Assembly (NCBI GenBank): GCA_009840355.1
Contig: VXNZ01000046.1
Span: forward strand, 109,117 to 173,116
Source of the DNA: Chloroflexota bacterium
Lineage (GTDB): Bacteria > Chloroflexota > Dehalococcoidia > Lucifugimonadales > JADFKI01
Length of the DNA: 64,000 nucleotides
Reading direction: 5' to 3'
Position numbers and translations under genes: made by a program. Position 1 is the stretch's first letter. The number at the start of each line of letters is the position of its first letter. This document shows, one piece after another, positions 1-8,257 of the stretch. The notes beneath the pieces are model-generated. The model searched no databases and was not told the DNA's origin. It was given only the letters and a program-made list of their open reading frames with translations.

Positions 1-468
1 GATTCCCGGTATGTCGCGGTAGTCCGCGCCGTTGTCGAGGCGCTCTACCAGCGTGGCGAACGCTTCGGCAGCGTCACCGGCGATGCCCAAGTCCGCGCCG
101 ACATAATCCATGCATTCGGACGGCAGGATGCTGAACGCGGGGCCGCCAACAAGCGTCTTCGCGGCGCTGATTTGCCGTATGCGATCTATGATGTCGCGCA
201 CGGCGGGCAAGTTCCACACCGGGTTGAGGCTGCTCTGATTGTCGAGGTTGCGGATGGACAGCCCGATGAGGTCCGGCTCAAACTCGCTCACCGCGTCGGC
301 GACTTGCGATACGGCATCGTCCGCAAACATCAGGTCGAGCACTCGGAGCGTGTGGCGCTCTTCGTCCACGCTCGCAGCGAGGTACGCCAAGCCGATGGGC
401 ACGGGGCGCACCACCATGCGATCCATAAATCGGTCTGCCTGATTGGTGGCGATGAGCAGTATTTTCAT
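1..468 (-). CDS. Cobalamin-binding (probable B12-dependent radical SAM) protein, N-terminal part
   Basis: The reverse strand reads an open frame from an ATG at 468 to the window edge, so only about 156 N-terminal residues are visible. It begins MKILLIATNQADRF and continues through PIGLAYLAASVD, DLIGLSIRN and LVGGPAFSILPSE, the alternating strand/helix pattern of the Rossmann-like B12-binding domain found ahead of radical SAM domains. A good ribosome-binding site (GGGAGGG, about 6 bases before the ATG) supports the start. The radical SAM CxxxCxxC motif would lie beyond the edge, so the catalytic part is inferred. Substrate unknown. Confidence 0.7.
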   Translation of the reverse strand, partial: MKILLIATNQADRFMDRMVVRPVPIGLAYLAASVDEERHTLRVLDLMFADDAVSQVADAVSEFEPDLIGLSIRNLDNQSSLNPVWNLPAVRDIIDRIRQISAAKTLVGGPAFSILPSECMDYVGADLGIAGDAAEAFATLVERLDNGADYRDIPGI

Positions 469-517
469 GGCTGTCCCTCCCGATGGTTCAGTGTGGACGA
501 TTGTAATCGGTCGGTTT

Positions 518-1069
518 CTAGGAAAATATATCGGCTACCGGCAATCGCCAGCCGGGTACGACTTCGCCGCCGTCCAGCGTGTCCGCTTCCGCCAGCAGGT
601 CAGAGTCGGCAAGCGAGCGATATACCCTCACCGTGCGGTTGCGCGGGTTAACCACGATGACCATCCGCGTACCGGCATTGAACCATTCTTTGACTTTCTC
701 TTCAACTTCGGTATATCGGTCGCTGGGTGAAATGACTTCGATTACTAGGTCGGGATGGCCGGGAAAGAATCCGCCCGCTTCAGGAGTAGCCTCCTCACGT
801 TCCTTGCTCACAAAGGCCCCGTCCGGGGCAAGTACATGGTCAGGATCGGTTTCAAGATGGAAGCCCGTCTCGGCAAGATAAGTCTCTCCCAGATCGTTCT
901 CATATACATACAGAGACAGGCTTACATTTACTCTATTGCCTCGTTTCCCATGCACGCGTCCTGCAGGCGCCATCTTCCTAAGCTCTCCCCTCACCAGTTC
1001 GTAGCGAAAGCCGTCGTCCGGCATGGCAAGCAGTTCGTCAGCCGTTACCAGTTTCGTTGTCGTAACCAT
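518..1069 (-). CDS. Uma2 family putative restriction endonuclease (copy 1 of 3)
   Basis: 183 residues. It opens with TADELLAMPDDGFRYELVRGEL, typical of the Uma2 family (PF05685, PD-(D/E)XK superfamily), and carries PDLVIEVISPSD followed by MVIVVNPRNRTVRVYR. The Asp and Glu of the DLxIEV stretch are the expected metal-binding positions. Uma2 proteins are abundant in cyanobacteria and Chloroflexi. They are predicted nucleases, but their biological role is unproven. Two full-length paralogues of the same size lie at 4309-4860 and 7582-8133 on the same strand. It stands alone, separated from the upstream membrane-transport genes by a small repeat element. Confidence 0.88.
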   Translation of the reverse strand: MVTTTKLVTADELLAMPDDGFRYELVRGELRKMAPAGRVHGKRGNRVNVSLSLYVYENDLGETYLAETGFHLETDPDHVLAPDGAFVSKEREEATPEAGGFFPGHPDLVIEVISPSDRYTEVEEKVKEWFNAGTRMVIVVNPRNRTVRVYRSLADSDLLAEADTLDGGEVVPGWRLPVADIFS

Positions 1070-1164
1070 AAGCGAACCTCGCTGCGAGGGGAAAGGGCGG
1101 TAATTGAGGCGGACATAATCCGCTTCACACCCATATTCTACACATCCTACCCATCTTGTCCATC

Positions 1165-1408
1165 TTGTTAGATAGAAACGATTTCACGAATGCCCATTGT
1201 TGTCATTCCTCGCTGCCTTTGTCATTCCGCGTTCTTCTTGTCATTCCGAACGCAGTGAGGAATCTGAAGCATGTCCCTGCGAAGGCAGGGATCGTTGCAT
1301 GTGCAAACCTATTTCCGACTTTAGATTTCTCGCTTCGCTCGAAATGACAGGGATAGATCGCAAATGACAGGTACAAATTCCATTTGTGAAATCGTCTTTG
1401 TTAGATAG
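1165..1408. repeat. MITE-like element with terminal inverted repeats (copy A)
   Basis: About 222 bases with imperfect inverted ends: AAACGATTTCACGAAT on the left and the reverse complement of AGACGATTTCACAAAT on the right. An 11-bp direct repeat TTGTTAGATAG flanks it (1165-1175 and 1398-1408), consistent with a target-site duplication. Inside are the GTCATTCCGAACGCAGTGAG and TTTCTCGCTTCGCTCGAAAT blocks that recur at 11.5, 42.4, 58.6 and 60.7 kb. It has no coding capacity. The ends differ by one or two bases from the termini of the large island at 20909-39837. Confidence 0.75.
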
Positions 1409-1412
1409 GAGG

Positions 1413-2225
1413 CTACTTGCGCCGGGTTCTGCCGCGCAGTGTCGTGAGCGCCAGCGTGCCGCTCACCGTGCCGACCAGCGCGATTGCGCCTATGCCTTTC
1501 AGCAGCGCCGCGAAGTCCCAGCCCACGCTGATGAGCGAGCGCAGCGCGTCCAGCAGGTATGTAACCGGGTTGAATATGGCGACTGTCGCCAGCCAGCCGG
1601 TCATCGCCTCGCGCGGCACGAACACGGTTGTCAGGAACACGAACGGAAAGAACAGCAAGAAGCTCGAATTGACGGCGGCCGGGTTGCCCGTCTTGAACGC
1701 GATGGCGTACGGAAAGCCCGTGTACGCTAGCCCCCATAGCCCCGATAGCGCCACGAACAGCAGCAGCCCCAGTATGCCTGACTCGAACCTGACGCCCACG
1801 ATGAAGCCGAGTAGCACGACCGGCAGCGTCAGTGCGATGACCAGCACGAAGTCTGCGACCGTGAAGCCCAGCAGCATCGCCAGCCGGTTTATCGGCGTCA
1901 GCGAAAGGCGGTCGAAATAGCCCGACTGAATGTCCGTTACCATCGTCACGGCGCGAGAGACGCCTGTCACGGCGAAGATGATGCCCACCGGCAACTGAAA
2001 CGCCTTGTAATCGAGACCGGGAATGCGCTCGGCGACATCCTGCAATGCCCCGATATTGATGGCGTAGAAGAACACCGGGATTATGAGCGCGGGGTATATC
2101 GCCTCCGGGTCGCGCGGGATGCCTCGCAGCGCACGAATCGCCACGGACAGCACATCGCGGAGAAAGCCCGCGCGTCTGGCGCGAATTCGCGGCGCGGTGG
2201 GCGTAGTCATTACTGCTTGGCTCAA
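1413..2225 (-). CDS. ABC-2 type transporter permease
   Basis: 270 residues with six predicted membrane segments (for example VFFYAINIGALQ, LPVGIIFAVTGV, FVLVIALTLPVVLLGFIVG, FLLFFPFVFLTTVF) and the ABC-2 signature region PREAMTGWLATVAIFNPVTYLLDALR near the C-terminus. It starts at a TTG with GGAG eight bases upstream; an in-frame ATG lies five codons later. It follows the ATP-binding subunit (2351-3298) on the same strand, so the two should form a DrrAB-like exporter of lipophilic compounds or drugs. Substrate unknown. Confidence 0.85.
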   Translation of the reverse strand: MSQAVMTTPTAPRIRARRAGFLRDVLSVAIRALRGIPRDPEAIYPALIIPVFFYAINIGALQDVAERIPGLDYKAFQLPVGIIFAVTGVSRAVTMVTDIQSGYFDRLSLTPINRLAMLLGFTVADFVLVIALTLPVVLLGFIVGVRFESGILGLLLFVALSGLWGLAYTGFPYAIAFKTGNPAAVNSSFLLFFPFVFLTTVFVPREAMTGWLATVAIFNPVTYLLDALRSLISVGWDFAALLKGIGAIALVGTVSGTLALTTLRGRTRRK

Positions 2226-2350
2226 TTCTGTATCTCCTTCGGAAGTATTTCAGTGCGTCAGTCGTTCAGTCTGTCAGTGCGTCGGTAATGCCTCTAATCG
2301 TTCGTGGTGAGTTTGTCGAACCACATCACATCACTGACGCACTGACAGAC
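2226..2350. repeat. Intergenic CAGT/GTCAGT-rich degenerate repeat
   Basis: The spacer between the two ABC genes is rich in short units such as CAGTGCGTCAGTC and GTCTGTCAGTGCGTCGG, with a mirrored CACTGACGCACTGACAGAC at the far side, so it can fold on itself. Similar TGACTGAC-type stretches occur at 5965-6010, 40918-40966, 54740-54860 and 59750-59918. Confidence 0.5.
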
Positions 2351-3298
2351 CTACTCCGCTTCCTGCTCCATGCGCGCGCCCGCGACGCTGAGGAATACGT
2401 CGTCGAGCGTTGGCGTTCGCAGCGTCAACTCGGTTACTTTCACATGATGGGCGTTCAGAGCCAGTGCGACATCGCTGATGTGCGCCGCTCCGTTGACCAC
2501 ATGGATGATGAGCTCGCCGCCCGATGCGTCCACATCGACTACGCCGTCCACTTCGGCTACGGCGTCCCTTGCTTCATCCGCGTCGCCGTCCATCTGAACG
2601 AAAATCACATCGTTGCCTAATGAGCGCTTCAGCTCGGCGGGCGTGCCTTCCGCCATCAGCCTGCCCTGGCTGATGATTCCCACGCGGTCCGCAAGCGCGT
2701 CAGCCTCTTCGAGATACTGCGTGGTCAGGAATATCGTCACCGACAGTTCTTTGTTGATGCGCTGCACCTCTTCCCAGACGCGCGCGCGGCTGATGGGGTC
2801 TAGCCCGGTGGTAGGCTCATCGAGAAACAGTACTTCCGGGTTGTGTATCAGCGATGCCGCGAGGTCGAGCCGCCGCTTCATGCCGCCGGAATATGTGCCG
2901 ATAAAGCGGTCAAGCGCATCCCCGATGTCCACCAGCCCGGCGAGGTCGTCTAGCCGCGTGTCGAGTTCGCGGCGGTTCAGCCCGTACAGCCTACCCTGCA
3001 ATTTCAGCAGCTCGCGACCCGTCTGCTTCAGGTCGAGCGCGGCGTCCTGCAGCGCGGCGCCGATACGCAGCCGGACAGCGTTCGCATCGCTGACAACATC
3101 GCAGCCGGCGACAGTCGCGCTGCCCGCGCTCGGCAGCAGCAGCGTGATGAGCATGCGCACAAGAGTAGTCTTGCCCGCGCCGTTCGGCCCTAAAAAGCCG
3201 TAAATCTCGCCCTTGGGAATGCTCAGGTCAATCGAATCAACCGCCTTCACATCGCCAAAAGTCCGGCAAATCCCGTGCGTCTGTACTGCGTAATCCAT
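2351..3298 (-). CDS. ABC transporter ATP-binding protein, DrrA-like
   Basis: 315 residues from the ATG at 3298; a longer upstream frame lacks a better start, and GGAG lies 12 bases before this ATG. Walker A GPNGAGKTT, signature YSGGMKRRLD and Walker B VLFLDEPTTGLDP are all present. The C-terminal extension ending LRTPTLDDVFLSVAG is typical of daunorubicin-resistance-type ATPases. It powers the permease at 1413-2225. The two genes are separated by a 125-base repeat-rich spacer, so they are probably one transcript from a promoter near 3340. Confidence 0.9.
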   Translation of the reverse strand: MDYAVQTHGICRTFGDVKAVDSIDLSIPKGEIYGFLGPNGAGKTTLVRMLITLLLPSAGSATVAGCDVVSDANAVRLRIGAALQDAALDLKQTGRELLKLQGRLYGLNRRELDTRLDDLAGLVDIGDALDRFIGTYSGGMKRRLDLAASLIHNPEVLFLDEPTTGLDPISRARVWEEVQRINKELSVTIFLTTQYLEEADALADRVGIISQGRLMAEGTPAELKRSLGNDVIFVQMDGDADEARDAVAEVDGVVDVDASGGELIIHVVNGAAHISDVALALNAHHVKVTELTLRTPTLDDVFLSVAGARMEQEAE

Positions 3299-3337
3299 AT
3301 ATTCGTAGCGTCTCCTTAACCTTGCACCGTGCTTTGA

Positions 3338-3349
3338 TACACTAGCGTA
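3338..3349. promoter_or_regulatory. Candidate operator palindrome upstream of the ABC exporter
   Basis: TACACTAGCGTA is a 12-bp near-palindrome centred on CTAG (one mismatched pair), 40 bases upstream of the ATP-binding gene and inside an AT-rich promoter-like stretch. Half-sites of this kind are common TetR-family operators controlling exporters. No regulator gene is adjacent, so the assignment is speculative. Confidence 0.25.
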
Positions 3350-3536
3350 AATAGTACAATCGTTCTTTACTTGTTGTATCCAAGATAGCAATAAGTGCCG
3401 TGCCCCGTCAACGGATTTTCTCCCTCTAATTTCTTGTTAATCCATGTCAGACTTGGCACTTGACAAGCGCGCGCATCGCCCCCAAACTCACGACTGACAA
3501 CTGTGAATTGACCACCGCTAATCTATGGAGTGTGAA

Positions 3537-4244
3537 ATGCGTGTCAACAATGTTGTAACGAAGATGAAAGCGGGAGAGATGGCGTACGGTTGCGGATTTT
3601 CGTTCGCGTCGCCTACGCTGATTGAGATTGCGGGACGCGCGGGGTTCGACTTCGTGTCGTTCGACAGCGAGCATGGGCCGTTCACTGTCGATATGCTCGA
3701 CGACCTGTGCCGGTTTGCGGATATGGCGGGGCTGACGCCGATGGCGCGCGTGCCGGACATTGAGCATCCGACGATACTGCGCTTTTTGGACAGGGGCATT
3801 ATGGGCATCACGGGACCGCACATCGTCAACGGCGACCGTGCGCGGCAGCTCGCGGACGCATGCCGATATGTGCCGCGTGGTCATCGCAGCTTCGGCTCCG
3901 GTCGCGGCGCGTACTTCGGAGATTTCCCATCGGGCGTGGACTACATGGCGCACACTAACGACAACATCCTAGTCATCGCGCAACTCGAGGACATCGAAGT
4001 GTTGGACAACTTGGACGACATCCTGTCGGTAGAGGGCATCGACTTATTCGCGTCCGGCGCGCAGGACATCGCGCAGTCAATGGGCTTGCAAGGGCAGCCG
4101 AACCACCCGGATGTGCAGCAGTTCGAGGTGACAGTGCGAGACGCCGTCCACGCCGCAGGCAGGCAAATGGCAGACGATGTAATGGCATCAATGCGTGCCG
4201 ACTACGCATTTCTGGCGGCAGGCAGGGCGTTCGTAGCAGGGTAG
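3537..4244 (+). CDS. HpcH/HpaI aldolase/citrate lyase family protein
   Basis: 235 residues from the ATG at 3537, chosen because GGAG sits six bases upstream; an ATG at 3525 is possible. The N-terminal FDFVSFDSEHGPFT is the family hallmark, and RFLDRGIMGITGPHI and VIAQLEDIEVLDNLDDI match the conserved barrel strands with the acidic metal ligands. These metal-dependent class II aldolases cleave or form 2-keto-3-deoxy/hydroxy acids from pyruvate and an aldehyde. The natural substrate cannot be told. It is monocistronic, divergent from the ABC genes. Confidence 0.85.
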   Translation: MRVNNVVTKMKAGEMAYGCGFSFASPTLIEIAGRAGFDFVSFDSEHGPFTVDMLDDLCRFADMAGLTPMARVPDIEHPTILRFLDRGIMGITGPHIVNGDRARQLADACRYVPRGHRSFGSGRGAYFGDFPSGVDYMAHTNDNILVIAQLEDIEVLDNLDDILSVEGIDLFASGAQDIAQSMGLQGQPNHPDVQQFEVTVRDAVHAAGRQMADDVMASMRADYAFLAAGRAFVAG

Positions 4245-4255
4245 GGCTAACAGAA

Positions 4256-4304
4256 TGGGCAGGATAGATGGGATAAATCCTGTCTATCCTATTCATCCAT
4301 GTAA
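4256..4304. repeat. Intergenic ATCCTGTCCATCCTG-type repeat with hairpin
   Basis: AGGATAGATGGGAT and ATCCTGTCTATCCT pair with 12 of 14 matches around a two-base loop, followed by ATTCATCCATGTAAG. It is a member of an interspersed family with relatives at 1146-1170, 7552-7577, 17620-17640, 17853-17875, 19590-19660, 20885-20908 and 41781-41806, always next to a gene end. Here it could terminate transcription of both converging genes. Confidence 0.5.
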
Positions 4305-4308
4305 GACC

Positions 4309-4860
4309 CTACTCAAAAATCTCCGACACCGCCATGCGCCAGCCCGGGACCACATCCCCGCCGTCCAGCGTGTCCGCTTCCGTCAGCGCGACAATATCCG
4401 TCGGAGAGCGATGAACGCTGACCGTATGAGTACGCGGCTCCAGCACGATTACCATTAACGTTCCCGCCACCAGGTAATCGAATACTTTCTCCGCCACGTC
4501 CGAGTAGGAGTTGCTGGGTGATATTACCTCAATTGCGAGGTCGGGCGCGCCGGGGAAGTAGCCTTGTATCACGCCTACGGTTTCCAACCTCTCGCGCCGA
4601 ATGAAGCCGAGGTCAGGTATTCGCACCGTGTCAGGGTCGCGCGCCAATATGTAACTCAACTGGCTGGAAAACACCCTGCCAAGATTTGCGCCCATGACAT
4701 AATCTCTAATGCTCCCATAACAGTTGTCCGCGATGTAAGCATGCTCCAAGCCTGTTCCCATAATCTGTACCAGTTCCCCCCTCACCAGCTCATACCGAAA
4801 CCCGTCGTCCGGCATTTCCAGCAGCTCTTCCGCCGTCATCAACCGCGCTGTCGTCGCCAT
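4309..4860 (-). CDS. Uma2 family putative restriction endonuclease (copy 2 of 3)
   Basis: 183 residues, same length and architecture as the copies at 518 and 7582: TAEELLEMPDDGFRYELVRGEL at the N-terminus, PDLAIEVISPSNSYSDVAEK in the catalytic core and MVIVLEPRTHTVSVHR after it. The conserved Asp and Glu of the DLxIEV motif are present. It has diverged from copies 1 and 3 in the middle (EHAYIADNCYGSIRDYVMG instead of the HGxxxNRVNVxLSxYVYEN stretch), so it is not a recent duplicate. Predicted nuclease of unproven role. Confidence 0.88.
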   Translation of the reverse strand: MATTARLMTAEELLEMPDDGFRYELVRGELVQIMGTGLEHAYIADNCYGSIRDYVMGANLGRVFSSQLSYILARDPDTVRIPDLGFIRRERLETVGVIQGYFPGAPDLAIEVISPSNSYSDVAEKVFDYLVAGTLMVIVLEPRTHTVSVHRSPTDIVALTEADTLDGGDVVPGWRMAVSEIFE

Positions 4861-4889
4861 ATCGCTAAATCCTCCCCATCCTGTTAGCC

Positions 4890-5915
4890 CTATACCCGCC
4901 GGTACACCTGTATCCTGTGCCGGTTTCCGTCCGTAACATACACTCGGCCGGCGGTGTCTAGCTTGACGGACATGGGCGCCCAGAAGTACTTTTCGATGTA
5001 GCCTGACTGCGTGTGCGGGTCGTCGGCGTCGTCCACTTCTAGCGACGGCTCAAGGTTGGACTTGGCGCGCGCTTCGCCCTCTTCGCGGTTGACTTCCAAG
5101 AAGTTCGCCGCCCACTTCGACAAACCCGCCTCGCCGCGCAAACTTTGCAAGAACGCGCCGCTTGCGTCAAACACCTGCACGCGCTCGTTGCCCCAGTCGG
5201 ACACATACATATACCCGCGCTCATCGACCGCGAGTCCGGACGGACGCAGCAGCTCGCCGTCTCCGCTGCCCGGTCTGCCGTAGGATGCGACGAACTCGCC
5301 TGCGGACGAGAATCGCTGGATGCGGTCATTGCCCCAGTCTGCGATGTACAGGTCGCCGCTGGGCGCGACGGTTACGCCCCAAGGCATCTCGAACTCGCCG
5401 CTGCATCCGCCGCGCGAGCCGAATGCGAGGACGAACTCGCCGCCGGAAGTGAACTTCTGGATGCGGTTGTTGTGCGTATCCGTGATGTAGATGTTGCCAT
5501 CGGAGTCTGTGTCGATACCGGATGGTCCGTTGAACTCGCCATTGCCGCCGCCGCGCGAACCCCAGCGGCGAATGAAGTTGCCATCGAAGTCGAATACGCT
5601 GACGCTGTGCGTGTAGTCGTCAGTGATGTACAGCCGCCCCTGCCCGTCTTTGGCGATGCACATTGGGGAAATCATGTTGCCGCCGCCGGTGCCGTGGTGC
5701 GCGAATGTGCCGTAATAGCCGCTGTCGATGTCCGTTACGGTAACGCGCACGCCACGCTCGCCAAGGTCGCGCGCGCGGTTGGCGACATACAGCCTGCCGT
5801 TCTCCGCGGCAACCAAGTCTGTCGGATACTCAAAGCCGCGACCCTCCATCGCAATCAGCCCGATGGTCAGGTCGTATTCGAGAACGCTATCCTGCTTGCT
5901 CATATTAGCCCCCAT
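4890..5915 (-). CDS. NHL-repeat beta-propeller protein
   Basis: 341 residues made of about five or six NHL repeats; the clearest read GNIYITDTHNNRIQKF, GDLYIADWGNDRIQRF, GYMYVSDWGNERVQVF and GRVYVTDGNRHRIQVY. No signal peptide or membrane segment is evident, so it is probably a cytoplasmic or non-classically exported six-bladed propeller used for protein or ligand binding. The ATG at 5915 has a GGGGGAAG ribosome-binding-like stretch six bases upstream, but that stretch lies in a hairpin stem; the ATG at 5903 is an alternative. Function unknown. Confidence 0.85.
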   Translation of the reverse strand: MGANMSKQDSVLEYDLTIGLIAMEGRGFEYPTDLVAAENGRLYVANRARDLGERGVRVTVTDIDSGYYGTFAHHGTGGGNMISPMCIAKDGQGRLYITDDYTHSVSVFDFDGNFIRRWGSRGGGNGEFNGPSGIDTDSDGNIYITDTHNNRIQKFTSGGEFVLAFGSRGGCSGEFEMPWGVTVAPSGDLYIADWGNDRIQRFSSAGEFVASYGRPGSGDGELLRPSGLAVDERGYMYVSDWGNERVQVFDASGAFLQSLRGEAGLSKWAANFLEVNREEGEARAKSNLEPSLEVDDADDPHTQSGYIEKYFWAPMSVKLDTAGRVYVTDGNRHRIQVYRRV

Positions 5916-5921
5916 CCTAGG

Positions 5922-5940
5922 CTTCCCCCTTTGGGGGAAG
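5922..5940. promoter_or_regulatory. Hairpin containing the ribosome-binding site of the NHL gene
   Basis: CTTCCCCC and GGGGGAAG form a perfect 8-bp stem with a 3-base loop. On the minus strand the 3' arm is the Shine-Dalgarno-like sequence just before the ATG at 5915, so folding would hide it. A similar hairpin stands before the gene starting at 43796. Confidence 0.4.
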
Positions 5941-6007
5941 GAACTGATTGACTAACCTTCCATAGAGGGGAAGGACTGACGAACTGATTGACTGACCGAC
6001 TGACACA

Positions 6008-7447
6008 CTAACTCCGCTGGAACTCTTCGGATGCGGCGGTTAGGCGGAGCATCTGTGCGACGTTCTGCCGTGCGTCGCCGTCTTGGCCGGCGATGGAACG
6101 CAGCGCGGTGCGGGTGTCGTCGGACACGGACAGCTCGCCCATCTGCTCTAGGCAGCGGCTGACCATCGCCTCCGAGCGCGCGCCGTTGCCGCCAGACACG
6201 CTGCCATCAGACGCGCCGCCGTTGCTATCTGCCACGATGCTGTCCACCATCTGCCGCACGCCCGGCTTGCTCAGGTCGCCGAGCTGCTCGGACGCGAAGT
6301 TGATGCGCTCCATCAGCGTGCCGGTGTCTATCCACTCCAGCCCCTGGTGCCAGCCCTCAACGCTTGGCGGGTTGTTCAGCTCCTGCCCCATCCAGTTTAT
6401 CTGACGGAACCTGTTTATCATCTCGCGGTTCGGTATCTCGAACTCGCGCGTCATTCGCAGTATGCCAACGGCGAACTCCGCCGGCCCCTTGACCTTTTCG
6501 TAGCGCGCGTTCTCCGCCTTGAAGAAGTCCGAATTTAACAGCACGCGCAACATCTCGGTGATGTCGTAGTCGCTGTCGAAATATGCCTGAGCAAGCGTGT
6601 CGATGGCGTGTTCATCGCGCGGCGGCGTGTAGGGCCAAGACGGCACGGGCGGCTCGTCCGCGACGAAGAAGTGATACAGGTGCCGCGCGATGAAGCGGGC
6701 GGTGGCTTCCTGACGGCAGATGATGTCGATGATGTCTTCGCCGTCGAAGTTGCCCGTCTGCCCGAGGAATGTCTTTTCGCCTTCGTCGTGGTCTTCGGCG
6801 CGATACTCGAAGTAGTAGTCTATCCTGCCGTATGGCCAGTCCGAATCGCGTTCGGCGCGCACCATCATGTACTCGGTGTTGCCGATTGTCCAGCCGGTGA
6901 ACGCCCGCGCACACTCCTTGATGTCCTGCTCCGAGTAGTTGCCCACGCCCATGGAAAACAGCTCGAGCAGTTCGCGTCCCCAGTTTTCGTTGATGGCGTC
7001 TTTGTGGTTGTCTTGATTGTCCAGCCAGACAATCATCGCCGGGTTCTTGGCGAGTTCCAGCAGCAGCCGGTCGAACTTGCCCATGCCGTATCGCCGGAAC
7101 ATGTCCACCTGATCGGACAGCACCTTGCCAACGACGACTTTCGGCATGCCCGTGGCGAAGATGCCGTGCCAGAAGAGCGTCATTTTCTCCTGCAGCGGCG
7201 CGGTGGATGTAACCATGCGATACAGCCATTTTCGCGCTGCGCCGGGATAGTTGATCATCCCTGACGCTTCCAAGTCGAAGCGCCGCACGATAAAGTCGCC
7301 GAGCCACTGCGCATCGCCGGGGTCTAGCAGCTCATCGACGGTCGCTGCGTAGCCGTGTTGCACGCGTTCTTCAATCTCGTTGCGACTCGCGCCGAAGCCC
7401 GCACGCCGCATTAGGTGCCCCATAAGTTCGGTATCTTGCCTGCCCAT
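6008..7447 (-). CDS. DUF1800 domain-containing protein
   Basis: 479 residues spanning the whole DUF1800 family: HLMRRAGFGAS at the N-terminus, EKMTLFWHGIFATG, NWGRELLELFSMGVGNYSE, ECARAFTGWTIGN, ARHLYHFFVADEP and NPPSVEGWHQGLEWID. Family members usually sit beside a DUF1501 protein and may be secreted; no DUF1501 gene is adjacent and no signal peptide is evident. Biochemical role unknown. It lies upstream of, and in line with, the NHL gene, with a repeat-rich spacer between them. Confidence 0.9.
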   Translation of the reverse strand: MGRQDTELMGHLMRRAGFGASRNEIEERVQHGYAATVDELLDPGDAQWLGDFIVRRFDLEASGMINYPGAARKWLYRMVTSTAPLQEKMTLFWHGIFATGMPKVVVGKVLSDQVDMFRRYGMGKFDRLLLELAKNPAMIVWLDNQDNHKDAINENWGRELLELFSMGVGNYSEQDIKECARAFTGWTIGNTEYMMVRAERDSDWPYGRIDYYFEYRAEDHDEGEKTFLGQTGNFDGEDIIDIICRQEATARFIARHLYHFFVADEPPVPSWPYTPPRDEHAIDTLAQAYFDSDYDITEMLRVLLNSDFFKAENARYEKVKGPAEFAVGILRMTREFEIPNREMINRFRQINWMGQELNNPPSVEGWHQGLEWIDTGTLMERINFASEQLGDLSKPGVRQMVDSIVADSNGGASDGSVSGGNGARSEAMVSRCLEQMGELSVSDDTRTALRSIAGQDGDARQNVAQMLRLTAASEEFQRS

Positions 7448-7581
7448 AATATCGCCTCCGCAATCGCGCGCAAATTAGAGATTTCAGCGCATGCTACAAA
7501 GTCCGCCGCACAGCGTCAATTGCCCTAGCCCGCACCCCTCACATCCCCAGCAATCCCGCCCATCATGTCCATCAATGTAAG

Positions 7582-8133
7582 TTACTTGCCGAAAATATCA
7601 GCGACGGGCATGCTCCACCCGGGCAGCACATCGCCGCCGTCCAGCGTGTCGCCTTCGGTGAGCGATGTTACGCCGTCGGGCGTGTGGACCTGCGCCGTAT
7701 GGTTGCGCGGGTTCACCACGATGACCATGAGCGTGCCATGGTCGAGCCAGTCGGCGACCTTCGCCGCGACTTCCGTAAGACGGTCATTGGGTGAAATCAC
7801 TTCAACTGCAAGGTCCGGCGGGCCAGGGAAGTAGCCTGGAACATCTCCAACCTCTTCAACTCGTTCACGGCGCACAAAAGACGCATCGGGCGCAAGTACA
7901 GTATCCGGCGACCTCGTCAGCACAAAGCCGGTCTCGGCAAGATAAGTTTCCCCCAAGCCGTTCTCATACACATGCATAGACAGTCTTACATTGACCCTAT
8001 TGCCTTCTCGTCCATGCACATGTCCCGCAGGCGCCATCTTTATCAGTTCTCCCCGTATCAACTCATAGCGGTAGCCATCATCAGGCATGGCGAGCAGTTC
8101 GTCGGCTGTCATCAATTGCGTCTTCGTTGTCAT
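7582..8133 (-). CDS. Uma2 family putative restriction endonuclease (copy 3 of 3)
   Basis: 183 residues from the ATG at 8133, preferred over an upstream in-frame ATG at 8175 because AAGGAAGG lies seven bases before it and the length then equals the other two copies. Core motifs PDLAVEVISPNDRLTEVAAKV and MVIVVNPRNHTAQVH are intact. It resembles copy 1 (518-1069) closely through MAPAGxVHGxxGNRVNVxLS and YVYEN/HVYEN, which suggests duplication. Predicted PD-(D/E)XK nuclease of unproven role. Confidence 0.88.
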   Translation of the reverse strand: MTTKTQLMTADELLAMPDDGYRYELIRGELIKMAPAGHVHGREGNRVNVRLSMHVYENGLGETYLAETGFVLTRSPDTVLAPDASFVRRERVEEVGDVPGYFPGPPDLAVEVISPNDRLTEVAAKVADWLDHGTLMVIVVNPRNHTAQVHTPDGVTSLTEGDTLDGGDVLPGWSMPVADIFGK

Positions 8134-8257
8134 GGCAACACCTTCCTTTGCCGCTGTTGCGCCTGCACTCCACACAGTTAGTTTCTGCGCCCATGATACA
8201 CTACGAACACGGCAGTAACCGCTCTACCGAAACCGTACTTTATAAGGAGGCGGCACA

